Below are positions 23,877 to 32,273 of a stretch of DNA of 37,808 nucleotides, in pieces. The position numbers were made by a program, and so were the translations under genes. Source of the stretch: Phycisphaerales bacterium (GTDB lineage: Bacteria > Planctomycetota > Phycisphaerae > Tepidisphaerales > Tepidisphaeraceae). Numbering within the stretch: the first letter of the stretch is position 1; the number at the start of each line of letters is the position of its first letter. The notes beneath the pieces are model-generated. The model was not told the DNA's origin and ran no database searches. It worked only from the letters and a program-made list of their open reading frames with translations. The DNA is taken from the NCBI GenBank assembly GCA_028291615.1, contig JAQGHM010000066.1, forward strand, positions 1 to 37,808, written 5' to 3'.

Positions 23877-25667
23877 ATGCGACATTCGTGTGGGGTGTTG
23901 TTGCTCGCGGTGCTGACGGTTGCCGCGCGGGGGGCGGGATTGAGTGGTTTCACCCCGTCGCCGGATTTTGCCGAGCAGGTGAAGTGGCTGACGCTCGACG
24001 GCGGCGTGCGACTGCACGTGAACGCGCCGGCGACGCTTGATCCGAACAAGCCGACGCTGCTGATCGTTTACGCGACGCCCAACGGCAACACGATCGAGCA
24101 GACGCTCGGCTGCGCTAAGGCGGATGGCGTGGACTGGCATTTCGACATCCAGCATGTCGCGGCGCAGGTGCGGCGGTTGCGCGAGATCGATGCGCGGGAG
24201 AACATCGTGCTGGCGGTGACGCAAGCGCCCAAGCTTTCGTGGCCGGCATTCAGACAGGCGAATGCGGAGGCGGCGGGGAAAATCATCCAATCGGTGGTGG
24301 AGGCGGCGACTACGGATCTTCCCGGTTCCGCGCCGGCAGTCGTGCTCTCCGGGCACAGCGGCGGGGGGTCGTTTATCTTCGGGTATATCAACGCGAGCGA
24401 GACGATTCCCGATTTGGTGCGGCGGATCATTTTCCTCGACGCCAACTATGCCTATGACGATACCGCCAAGCACGGCGAGAAACTGCTGGCGTGGTTGAAG
24501 ACGGATGCGGCGCGGCGGTTGGTCGTGATCGCATATGACGATCGCGAGATCATGCTGGATGGAAAGAAAGTGGTCGGACCTACGGGTGGAACGTTTCGTG
24601 CCACCGGGCGGATGATGGAGTTTCTGAAGAAGGATGGCGACGTCGGCGAGACGCATGAGGCACCGTTCACGCACTATTCGGCGCGCGAGGGACAGATCCA
24701 GTTTTTCATACACGGCAATCCGGAGAACAAGATCCTGCACACGACGCTGGTCGGAGAGATGAACGGCCTGCTGCACGCGCTGACGCTGGGGACGGCGGAG
24801 GAAGCCAAATGGGGGACGTTTGGCGGCCCGCGCGCTTACGAGAAATGGGTGGCGGCGAAACCGAGCGCCCCGCCGGCGACGACGCCGTCTGCCATCGCGC
24901 CGCGGCTGAAAATTCCGGAGCGGCCGAAGGACGCGGTGGGCGGAGCGCAATTTTCGCGCGACATCGCGACGCTGCTTCCGGCCGATCGCGAGGAGGCAAT
25001 TCGCAAGCAGTTCCAGCGGGGAAATGTGCCTGATTTCCTGCGTAAATTCGTGCCCATCGAGGTGGATGCGACATCGAAGGACGGTACGCGGCACACGGCT
25101 AGATATCTCGTTACACCGGATTATCTCGCAATCGGCAGCGACGAAGATTTCTTTCGCGTGCCGATGACGCCCATGACCGCCCGCGCGCTCGCCAATGCCC
25201 TTGATTGCTCGATGATCACGCGGAAAATCTCGGACGACGTTTATCGTCAGGCCGCAATCAAATTAGCGCCGCAGCCGTTGACTGAAGATCGCGAATCCGT
25301 GCAGACGTTCTACCGTCACCATCAATTGATCGAAGCGCAGCGGCTCGAAGCACACAAGTCACTGGGCGCCTTAACTGCGGGAATTAAGAAGGACGTGGTG
25401 GTCACTAATCGTCTCTTCGAAAAACCTGAGCGCGTGGCGATTTATGGATGGCACAAGACCGATGGCATCGCAATTCAACCGCTGACGATCGTGCATCGCC
25501 AGACTTACGTCGACTACAGCCACGGTGTCCGTCTCATCAGTCGTGATGTCATAGTAGACGGGGTTGCAATGGACATCGCGGTGGCGTTGAAAAGCGCCGA
25601 TTTATGTGCCCTGCTCAGTGATGAAGGTCCGATCGACCTCAGCCGTTTCGCAGGCCCGGCACATTAG
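23877..25667 (+). CDS. Secreted alpha/beta-hydrolase fused to an uncharacterised C-terminal domain
   Basis: A 596-residue protein. A signal peptide (about 1-20) is followed by an alpha/beta-hydrolase-like domain: LLIVYATPNGN, and AVVLSGHSGGGSFIFGY with the nucleophile elbow Ser at about 161. It then has RIIFLDANYAYDD and a possible His in THYSARE. From about 375, FLRKFVPIEVD opens a second domain with YLVTPDYLAIGSDEDFFRVP, DCSMITRKISDDVY, VVTNRLFEKPERVAIYGWHK and YVDYSHGVRLISRD. I know this second block as a recurring secreted domain but cannot name a function. The ATG at 23877 has GGAGA 6 nt upstream; a GTG at 23847 is less likely. It is divergent from DUF4838 across 84 nt. Confidence 0.8.
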   Translation: MRHSCGVLLLAVLTVAARGAGLSGFTPSPDFAEQVKWLTLDGGVRLHVNAPATLDPNKPTLLIVYATPNGNTIEQTLGCAKADGVDWHFDIQHVAAQVRRLREIDARENIVLAVTQAPKLSWPAFRQANAEAAGKIIQSVVEAATTDLPGSAPAVVLSGHSGGGSFIFGYINASETIPDLVRRIIFLDANYAYDDTAKHGEKLLAWLKTDAARRLVVIAYDDREIMLDGKKVVGPTGGTFRATGRMMEFLKKDGDVGETHEAPFTHYSAREGQIQFFIHGNPENKILHTTLVGEMNGLLHALTLGTAEEAKWGTFGGPRAYEKWVAAKPSAPPATTPSAIAPRLKIPERPKDAVGGAQFSRDIATLLPADREEAIRKQFQRGNVPDFLRKFVPIEVDATSKDGTRHTARYLVTPDYLAIGSDEDFFRVPMTPMTARALANALDCSMITRKISDDVYRQAAIKLAPQPLTEDRESVQTFYRHHQLIEAQRLEAHKSLGALTAGIKKDVVVTNRLFEKPERVAIYGWHKTDGIAIQPLTIVHRQTYVDYSHGVRLISRDVIVDGVAMDIAVALKSADLCALLSDEGPIDLSRFAGPAH

Positions 25668-26121
25668 AAATCGCTGAGAATCGCACATTTTTCATGATCC
25701 GCGCGAAGCACGGATGGCGGTTGCTGCGCGCGCAGGGTCAATTTGGGTTGTCGCGGGGGGTTGCAAGGTCCTGAAACGGCATCAGGTTTGCTTGGCGGTC
25801 TTTGACCAGGAGCAAAGGATGAAAGAATCGGAAGATCAGCGATCGAGTGGAAATCATCAATCAACTGAGAGCAATCGCATGGCATCGTCTGAAAATGCGG
25901 TTCGCCTCGTGAATGTCGCCTCGGGTGCATCCACGTTCGCGTGGAAGAATTACTGTGATTCGCGGCTTCGCCAGTTTGCACAGGGTCGCTGAGAAGCGGC
26001 AAAGTGCCTTTTTGCTCACATCCGCGTTTTGGTCCAGCTCCCGCGTTTTGCGGGGCTTATTGAGAAGAAATCGGCATCAGCAACGGCGAGCAGGCTCGTC
26101 TTTAAAAAGGAGATCGTGCCC
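25668..26121 (+). other. 454-nt gap: long leader of the GH1-GT gene
   Basis: The gap is less GC-rich than its flanks. It holds a possible 57-codon ORF (25819-25992) with AGGAG at 25808-25812, 6 nt before its ATG; the peptide is polar and has no motif. Further down is a hairpin CCCGC-GTTTT-GCGGG (26040-26054) followed by GCTTATT, and then the Shine-Dalgarno of the GH1-GT gene. No confident promoter is seen. A short upstream peptide plus hairpin could be an attenuation-like leader, but that is speculation. Confidence 0.4.
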
Positions 26122-28887
26122 ATGGAATTGTCGCGTTCAGCAAACCTCACGGCGTCCGCATCGAACGCAGGCGACAGCCTGTCGCATGCTTCCACCCGCC
26201 AGGCGGCGGCGATGCCCGCGTCAGTGACCAAACCCTTTGCGTGGGGCGCCGGCATCGAATGCTCGTTCCTGCCGCATCTGAACGTGGATCAATTCGAATG
26301 GACGCAGCACAACCGTTTCTGGCGCGACGATTTCCGGCGGGCGCGTGAAGAACTCGGCATCACCCACCTTCGCTACGCGCTTCCGTGGCACAAGCTTGAG
26401 CCGACGCCTGGGAAGTTTGATTGGAGCGTCGCAGATGAGCGCATCGCGGGGGCAAAGGAAATGGGCATCGAGCTTTACCTTGATGTCATGCATTTCGGAA
26501 CGCCGCTGTGGTTGAAACAGGCGGCGGGCGATCCGGAATTCCCCGAGGCGCTGGAACGCTTTACCGAGGCGATGGTCACGCGCTATGCGTCCAGCGTATC
26601 CACGTGGTGTCCGTGCAATGAGCCTCTGGTCTTGGCGCTGTTCTCTGGCGACTTCGGATTCTGGCCCCCGCACTCGCGCAAGTGGCGCGGGTACATGCCG
26701 GTGCTGACGCGCATCGTGCAGGCGGTGAGCCGGTCGATGCGCGCTATCCGCCGCTGCCAGCCCGAGGCGACGATCCTGCATTGCGATAACGTTGAGAACT
26801 ACAAAAGCCGCGACCCCGAGCTGGCGATCGAAGTGCGGCGGCGGAACTTGCGGCGGTTCCTGGTGCTGGACCTGCTGATGGGCCGTGTCGATCGTCATCA
26901 TCCGCTCTTCAATTGGGTCACATCATATGGCATGAGCGAGTTGGATCTGGAGTGGTTCCGGAGCAACCCGCAAAAGCCCGACGTACTGGGGATCGATTAC
27001 TACCCGCATTCGGATTGGCAGCTTGACAAGGTGGGGAATGGCGTGCGGCAGCGGCGATCTGAAACGCCGCTGGGCTTGTACGGCGTCGGTCACGCCTACT
27101 ACAACCGCTACGGCCTGCCGATGATGCTCACCGAGACGAGCATTGAAGGGAAGGCGATCAACCGCGAGATCTGGCTCGAGGAGACGGTCGAAGATTGCCG
27201 CCGCCTGCGCGAAGAAGGCGTGCCGATGCTCGGGTACTTCTGGTGGCCGATGATCGACCAGGTGGATTGGGACGGCGCGCTGACACACCGCGTCGGAAAG
27301 ATCCACGAGGTAGGTCTGTTCAACCTGAAGCGTCAGGCGGACGGCACGCTGGCGCGGCAGGCGACGCCTCTGGTGAAGCAGTACGCGGAGATCGTCGGCG
27401 CGGGCGATGAGAAGGTCGGCAACCTCGATCTGATCGTGCTGCCCTCGGACACCGAGGATCAGGGGCCGCCGATCGGGATCGAATTTCCGCTGACCGTGAC
27501 CGACAACGGTTCGATGGGACCGACGCTGGTGGAATTGCCGGCGACCGGAGGCAGCAACGGGAACGGTAATGGCCACGCCCGAACGACGGGCACGGCGGCG
27601 CTGCGCGAGACGGACCCAGCGCCCGGGCTTTCGTCGGAAACGGCGATCGGCATCATCAGTGCGTCGCTCGATAAGAAGAGCACGGACCGCTACGGCATCG
27701 TCGTCTTCAGCCACCTGCGCTGGGGCTTCGTCTGGCAGCGCCCGCAGCAGTTCCTCTCGCGCTTTGCGAAAAAACACAAGATCCTCTTCATCGAGGAACC
27801 GTTCTTCGACCTGAAGGACGGAGCCGAGCCGCGCATCGATTACCACAAGGTGATGCCCAACGTCACCGTGGTGACTCCGCACGTGTCGGGCGAGTGGAAC
27901 CGCAATCCCCGCATGCCGACCAAGCTGCGCGAGTTCACCAAGACGGCGATCGCGGCGATGAACGAGACCGGCGAATTCGACCGCCCGCTGCTCTGGTATT
28001 ACTCGCCGATGGATTCCGCCTGGTCGCTGGGCTATTTCGAGAACCGCGGCGTCGTCTACGACTGCATGGACGAATTGAACCAATTCACCGGCGCGCCCAA
28101 GTCGCTCGTCGCCAACGAAGCGCGGCTGATCGAGCACGCCGACATCGTCTTCACCGGCGGTTACGAACTGGGCGAGAAGAAGCGCAAGCAGCACGACAAC
28201 GTGCACACGTTCGGCTGCGGCGTCGAATTCGATCACTTCGGCAAGGCCGCCGATCCGCAGACGCAAATTCCGCCGGACATCGACTTCATGACCCGCCCAA
28301 TCCTGGGGTGGATGGGCGTGGTGGACGAGCGCGTGGATTACGCGATGGCCGGCGAGATGGCGCGGATGCGCCCGGACTGGTCGTTTGCGATGGTTGGCCC
28401 GGTTGTCAAGGTCGACCCGAACCTGCTGCCGCACGCCCCCAACCTCTTCTGGCTGGGCGGACGGGATTACCAGCAGTTGCCCAATTACTGCCGCGCGTTT
28501 GACGTCAACATGATGTGCTTCGCCAACAACGCGGCGACCCAATACATCAACCCGACCAAGGGCTTGGAATACATGGCCACCGGCAAGCCGATCGTCAGTA
28601 CGCCGGTGCGCGATGTGGTGCGGCAGTGGAGCGACATCGTCTACCTCGCGAAGAACGCCGAGGAATTTGTCGCCGCCGCCGAAGAAGCGCTGAAGAACCC
28701 GAAGGGCGATCGCGTGAAACGCGGCTTGGAACTTGCCAAGCAGTGCTCGTGGGAATCGACCGTTGCCACGATGCAGCATTTGATCAAGGACGCGATCTCC
28801 AAGAAGGATCGCCGCTCGGTGCGCGACATCGAGCCGCTGGAGGAATCAGAGCTGGAATACGTCTACATGGCGACGCAAGGCTCGTAA
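26122..28887 (+). CDS. GH1-like glycoside hydrolase domain fused to a GT-B glycosyltransferase
   Basis: A 921-residue protein with no signal peptide. Residues about 38-425 form a TIM-barrel of the GH1 type: GIECSF, LRYALPWHKLEP, CPCNEPLV with the acid/base Glu (about 167), GIDYYPHS and MMLTETS with the nucleophile Glu (about 338), then GYFWWPMIDQVDWD. A Gly/Asn/Thr-rich linker (about 430-520) leads to a GT-B domain (about 522-890): GFVWQRPQQFLSRFAKKHKI and LFIEEPFF, as in TuaH-like transferases, VYDCMDELNQFTG, ILGWMGVVDER and the nucleotide-sugar-binding region NPTKGLEYMATGKPIVST. The ATG at 26122 is firm: AAGGAGAT at 26107-26114, 7 nt upstream. It precedes the mutase-like gene by 48 nt. One polypeptide that may both make and trim a glycan is unusual. 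Confidence 0.88.
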   Translation: MELSRSANLTASASNAGDSLSHASTRQAAAMPASVTKPFAWGAGIECSFLPHLNVDQFEWTQHNRFWRDDFRRAREELGITHLRYALPWHKLEPTPGKFDWSVADERIAGAKEMGIELYLDVMHFGTPLWLKQAAGDPEFPEALERFTEAMVTRYASSVSTWCPCNEPLVLALFSGDFGFWPPHSRKWRGYMPVLTRIVQAVSRSMRAIRRCQPEATILHCDNVENYKSRDPELAIEVRRRNLRRFLVLDLLMGRVDRHHPLFNWVTSYGMSELDLEWFRSNPQKPDVLGIDYYPHSDWQLDKVGNGVRQRRSETPLGLYGVGHAYYNRYGLPMMLTETSIEGKAINREIWLEETVEDCRRLREEGVPMLGYFWWPMIDQVDWDGALTHRVGKIHEVGLFNLKRQADGTLARQATPLVKQYAEIVGAGDEKVGNLDLIVLPSDTEDQGPPIGIEFPLTVTDNGSMGPTLVELPATGGSNGNGNGHARTTGTAALRETDPAPGLSSETAIGIISASLDKKSTDRYGIVVFSHLRWGFVWQRPQQFLSRFAKKHKILFIEEPFFDLKDGAEPRIDYHKVMPNVTVVTPHVSGEWNRNPRMPTKLREFTKTAIAAMNETGEFDRPLLWYYSPMDSAWSLGYFENRGVVYDCMDELNQFTGAPKSLVANEARLIEHADIVFTGGYELGEKKRKQHDNVHTFGCGVEFDHFGKAADPQTQIPPDIDFMTRPILGWMGVVDERVDYAMAGEMARMRPDWSFAMVGPVVKVDPNLLPHAPNLFWLGGRDYQQLPNYCRAFDVNMMCFANNAATQYINPTKGLEYMATGKPIVSTPVRDVVRQWSDIVYLAKNAEEFVAAAEEALKNPKGDRVKRGLELAKQCSWESTVATMQHLIKDAISKKDRRSVRDIEPLEESELEYVYMATQGS

Positions 28888-28935
28888 CTTGAATAAACAC
28901 TGGATTTAAATCTGTACCGCGAAAGGAAGTTGATC

Positions 28936-30528
28936 ATGGAGCAAAAGAAGATTGTCATCATCGGGGCCGGTCCGACCGGCTTGGGGGCAGCTTACCGCCT
29001 CAAGGAAATGGGCTATAAGAATTTCATGATGTACGACCGCCTCAGCCACCTGGGCGGCCTGGCGAGCAGCTATACCGACGACGCCGGTTTCACCTGGGAT
29101 GTCGGCGGCCACGTGATGTTCAGCCACTACAAATATTACGACGACGTCTTCGACAAGCTGATGGGCGACGACTTCCAGATGAACATGCGCGAGTGCTGGG
29201 TGCGCATGTTTGAGACGTGGGTGCCGTATCCGTTCCAGAACAATATCCGTTACCTCCCCAAGCAGCAGCAGTACGAGTGCCTCGCGGGCCTGATCGAGGC
29301 CCAGACCAAGCGCGATCACAAGAGTGCGAAAAACTTCGACGAGTTTATCGACGCCGTCTTTGGCGACGGCATCGCGAAGTACTTCATGAAGCCGTACAAC
29401 TTCAAGGTCTGGGCCCACGAGCCCAAGCTGATGAACAAGGAGTGGATCGGCGAGCGCGTCGCAGTGTTGGACATCCAGCGGGCGCTGAAAAACGTCGTCC
29501 TCGGCGGCGACGACTTCGGCTGGGGGCCCAACAACCAGTTCAAGTTTCCGCTCTTCGGCGGCACCGGCGAGTTCTACCGGCGCTTCGCCAAGCCACTCGA
29601 AGGGCACTACCAACTGAATAAGTCAGTCGACTTCATCAACCTGAAGAAGAAGGAGATTCGCTTCAAGGACGGCGAGATCGTCAAGTATGACATCCTGATT
29701 TCGACGATGCCGCTCGACAAACTGTGCAACGACATGCTCAATGGCGACGTGCCGCGCGAGATCAAAAAGGCGACCGCCAGCCTCCGCCACAGCGGCGGGT
29801 ACATGGTCGGCGTAGGGATCAAGCAGCCATGTCCCTCGACGAAATCGTGGATGTACTTCCCCGAGGACAACTGCCCGTTCTACCGCGTTACGTACCTGAG
29901 CAATTACTCGCCGTACATGACGCCGGATAAGGATCAGTATTACTCGCTCCTGACCGAGACCAGCTACAGCGAGTTTAAGCCCGAAGAGAAGGAGACGATC
30001 GTCGAGCGCACGATCCAGGGCCTGATCAACGCCGGTCTTCTGAAAGAAGAAGACCGCAAGGACATCTGCGACACCTGGCTGTTCGACGCCAAGTACAGCT
30101 ACCCGACGCCCAGCGTCGAGCGCGACGGTATCCTGGCGCAGGCGATCCCGTTCCTCGAGCAGCACGGCATCTACAGCCGCGGCCGCTTCGGCATGTGGAA
30201 GTACGAGGTCAGCAACACCGACCACAGCCTGATGCAGGGCGTCGAGCTGGTCAACCGCCTGCTATTGGGCGAGCCGGAGACGACGATCGGCATGAAGTAC
30301 GCCAGCACGCTGGACGGCCGCAACGCCGCCACGCATGAGCGAAGCGTCCTGGCCGGCAGCGGCGACCCCCGGAAGACGCACAACGCCGCCGCCAACGTGA
30401 TCAGCGAGCTCAAAAAGCTCAACCCGGATCAGCCCGGCGACCGGAGCGAAGCCCACATCTCCGAAGAAGAGCTGGGCGTGACGACGGCGCCGGATCACGA
30501 GGAGAAGACGAATCCGAGCCCGCGGTAA
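28936..30528 (+). CDS. UDP-galactopyranose-mutase-like FAD-dependent protein
   Basis: A 530-residue protein. KKIVIIGAGPTGLGAAYRL is the FAD-binding Rossmann motif. MYDRLSHLGGLASSY, GFTWDVGGHVMFSHY, WVPYPFQNNIRYLP and FPLFGGTGEFYRRFAKPLEG fit the UDP-galactopyranose mutase / protoporphyrinogen-oxidase-like group of sugar-nucleotide flavoproteins. True mutases are about 370-400 residues, so this is a longer relative and the substrate is unsure. The C-terminal 70 residues are charged and probably disordered. AAGGAAG precedes the ATG at 28936. It shares a transcript with the GH1-GT fusion and is followed by a strong terminator. Role inferred: supply or modification of a sugar donor for the fused transferase. 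Confidence 0.85.
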   Translation: MEQKKIVIIGAGPTGLGAAYRLKEMGYKNFMMYDRLSHLGGLASSYTDDAGFTWDVGGHVMFSHYKYYDDVFDKLMGDDFQMNMRECWVRMFETWVPYPFQNNIRYLPKQQQYECLAGLIEAQTKRDHKSAKNFDEFIDAVFGDGIAKYFMKPYNFKVWAHEPKLMNKEWIGERVAVLDIQRALKNVVLGGDDFGWGPNNQFKFPLFGGTGEFYRRFAKPLEGHYQLNKSVDFINLKKKEIRFKDGEIVKYDILISTMPLDKLCNDMLNGDVPREIKKATASLRHSGGYMVGVGIKQPCPSTKSWMYFPEDNCPFYRVTYLSNYSPYMTPDKDQYYSLLTETSYSEFKPEEKETIVERTIQGLINAGLLKEEDRKDICDTWLFDAKYSYPTPSVERDGILAQAIPFLEQHGIYSRGRFGMWKYEVSNTDHSLMQGVELVNRLLLGEPETTIGMKYASTLDGRNAATHERSVLAGSGDPRKTHNAAANVISELKKLNPDQPGDRSEAHISEEELGVTTAPDHEEKTNPSPR

Positions 30529-30548
30529 AGCTGGAAGTATATGAGACA

Positions 30549-30583
30549 ACGCGGGCGACTGTTTCAATACAGTCGCCCCGCGT
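30549..30583 (+). terminator. Intrinsic terminator of the GH1-GT / mutase operon
   Basis: ACGCGGGCGACTGT pairs with ACAGTCGCCCCGCGT, with one bulged C and a 6-nt loop TTCAAT, followed by GTTTTATT. It begins 21 nt after the mutase stop. The opposite strand has a weaker T-rich follow-up, so it may also stop the convergent GH1-like gene ending at 30618. Confidence 0.8.
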
Positions 30584-30617
30584 GTTTTATTGCATAACTG
30601 AGGCGTACTTATCCTCC

Positions 30618-31964
30618 CTACGCCGTCAATATCGGAAACTTCGAACTGCTGATCGGGAAATGGCTGAAGTTCTCCACCAGCTTCCGATACTCCCGCGCCA
30701 CTTTGCGCTCATTCCGATCCAGCGTATACAACCCCACCTTGTTCACGTGCCCCTGCGCTTTGGTCAGCGCGGTATCCCAATCCTTCATGTCGATCAGGCC
30801 ATACCACGTGAAGCCGATGATCGGCACGCCGTCCTCGCGCAGGCGGAGGAGGTTCATCCATTCCTTCCATAGCCACTCGACGGCCTGCTGGCTGGTGCGG
30901 TTGGTTTCCGTGTGCATGACCGGCATCTTGTAGCGGTCGAAGTATTGCCGCGTGATCACGTAGTAGCCGTAGACGTCGCCGGCGCCGATCGTCGTGCCGT
31001 CGTCGCGGATGACGTGCTCGTTGGTGATGTAATAGTCCGTCCCCATGATGCAGTGGGCGCGGAGGTCGGACTGGTCGCGGTACCAGAGGTATTCCTCGGT
31101 GCTCATGCCGCTGTGCAGCAGGTAGCGGTACATCGTCGCCGACACGTCGTGGCCGAAGAGCAAGTCCAGCGAGAGGAATCGGCGCTCGTTCATGAAGACC
31201 GCCTGCTGCACCATCTTGGGGCTGCCGGGGTGAACGTACTCGGTCGATTCGCTGAAGATGAAGATCGCGTCCGCGCGGTGCTGGAGAATCGCCCGCATGC
31301 AAAGCATCGACGCCTTCACGCAGTGCTTGAGATTCGTGACGAACGCCTCATCGCTCATGAGCCGCTCGTTCCACCAGCCGTAGGCCGCCGAAAACTGCGC
31401 GGTGATGTAGATCTCGTTCACCGGCGTGTAGAAGCGCACCCACGGGTAGCGCGTTGCGAACGCGTGCGCATATTCCGCCAGGTGGTAAGGCCACTCTGGG
31501 TTCTGAAACGTCCCCAGCCAGTCGGGCAGGCCGAAATGCACCAGGTCGATGATCGGCCGAATCCCCAGCTTCTGCATCTCGGCCATCACGCCGTCCAGCC
31601 AGCTCCAGTCGTACTTGCCGCGGCCGAGATAGATTTTGTGGATCGGAGGCCCGTAACGGAGATAACGCAGGCCCAGGCCGCGCACCAGGCGCAGGTCCTT
31701 CCGCCAGTGCTCGTAATGACCGGTGCTCTCCAGTTCATCCACGCGATGGTTGCCTGAAATCACCGGGTTGGAGCATTCGATCCCGACGGCGAACATGAAC
31801 CGCAGGCTGTCGACGATTTCCTCCGGTGTCGGCGTGCGGGTCGGGGTGGCGGTCGGCGGCGGCTGGGATGGCGCGGCGTGGGCGCTTGCGTGCCCGTTGC
31901 CGTTCTCTCCGACGCTCGATTGTTGATTGGGTTCGATACTGGTTTGCTGCTTCACTTCTGTCAT
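30618..31964 (-). CDS. Stand-alone GH1-like glycoside hydrolase
   Basis: A 448-residue cytoplasmic protein (no signal peptide). The first 50 residues are a Pro/Thr/Gln-rich tail. The barrel has AVGIECSNPV, YLRYGPPIHKIYLGRGKYDW, DLVHFGLPDWLG, FYTPVNEIYITAQ with the acid/base Glu (about 184), GTDYYITNE and PVMHTETNRTS with the nucleophile Glu (about 353), then GFTWYGLIDMKDWD. It is a diverged paralogue of the hydrolase half of the GH1-GT fusion (shared GIECS opening and same order of blocks). Both catalytic Glu are kept, so it is probably active. ATG at 31964 is chosen as the last one before the conserved region; the open frame upstream is not conserved-looking. It converges on the mutase terminator. 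Confidence 0.85.
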   Translation of the reverse strand: MTEVKQQTSIEPNQQSSVGENGNGHASAHAAPSQPPPTATPTRTPTPEEIVDSLRFMFAVGIECSNPVISGNHRVDELESTGHYEHWRKDLRLVRGLGLRYLRYGPPIHKIYLGRGKYDWSWLDGVMAEMQKLGIRPIIDLVHFGLPDWLGTFQNPEWPYHLAEYAHAFATRYPWVRFYTPVNEIYITAQFSAAYGWWNERLMSDEAFVTNLKHCVKASMLCMRAILQHRADAIFIFSESTEYVHPGSPKMVQQAVFMNERRFLSLDLLFGHDVSATMYRYLLHSGMSTEEYLWYRDQSDLRAHCIMGTDYYITNEHVIRDDGTTIGAGDVYGYYVITRQYFDRYKMPVMHTETNRTSQQAVEWLWKEWMNLLRLREDGVPIIGFTWYGLIDMKDWDTALTKAQGHVNKVGLYTLDRNERKVAREYRKLVENFSHFPISSSKFPILTA

Positions 31965-32273
31965 CCCACACCCGTCAAAAAGGGGGATCGCCTGAGATAA
32001 GACGAGTAATCGATGAAAGGGTTTGGTCGAATGTGCGGAGCACCTCACCAAACCCGCGCGGCAATCACCCATCCATAAGGGTTCGATCACAATAGGACAA
32101 CGAACAAAAATTTTCGCCCCACCTGACCTAAAAAGGCAACAATCTGGGTAATTTAATCGGCGACTTTGCCTCTGACGCTCCACCCGGAAAATCGGCGTTA
32201 CGCGCCAGCGCGAATCTTGCCAAGATGTCGTGGAATTATCCGCGCGCGGCACTCAGCAGTAGGAGGCGGCACG
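31965..32273. other. 309-nt divergent intergenic region between GH1-like and GH43 genes
   Basis: The gap separates two divergent sugar-enzyme genes and must hold both promoters. It has an AT-richer core (about 32100-32160, with AATTTTCG and GTAATTTAAT) and a perfect 9-bp inverted repeat (separate entry). I see no convincing -35/-10 pair and no small gene. Confidence 0.5.
32019..32055. promoter_or_regulatory. Perfect 9-bp inverted repeat, possible operator
   Basis: GGGTTTGGT (32019-32027) and ACCAAACCC (32047-32055) are exact inverted copies 19 nt apart. They lie between the divergent GH1-like and GH43 genes. They could be half-sites for a dimeric regulator or a stem in the GH1-like mRNA leader. 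No regulator gene is adjacent. Confidence 0.35.

Noticed and set aside
23793-25094. N-terminal extension of the DUF4838 frame
   Set aside because: It is entirely antisense to the hydrolase fusion, Arg/Pro-rich and lies before a good signal peptide with its own ribosome site.
25819-25992. 57-codon ORF as a confident gene
   Set aside because: It has a good ribosome site, but the peptide is polar, motif-free and the sequence shows no codon bias like its neighbours; kept only as part of the leader entry.
26923-28779. A 618-codon open frame on the minus strand across the GH1-GT gene
   Set aside because: It mirrors the codon pattern of the fusion gene and has no domain, ribosome site or start context.
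26122-28887. GH1-GT fusion as two genes joined by a missed stop
   Set aside because: The frame is continuous through a Gly/Asn-rich linker with no ribosome site or suitable start in the linker, so a real fusion is more likely.
32076-32090. GGGTTCGATCAC as a tRNA T-arm
   Set aside because: No matching acceptor, D-arm or anticodon stem can be drawn around it.
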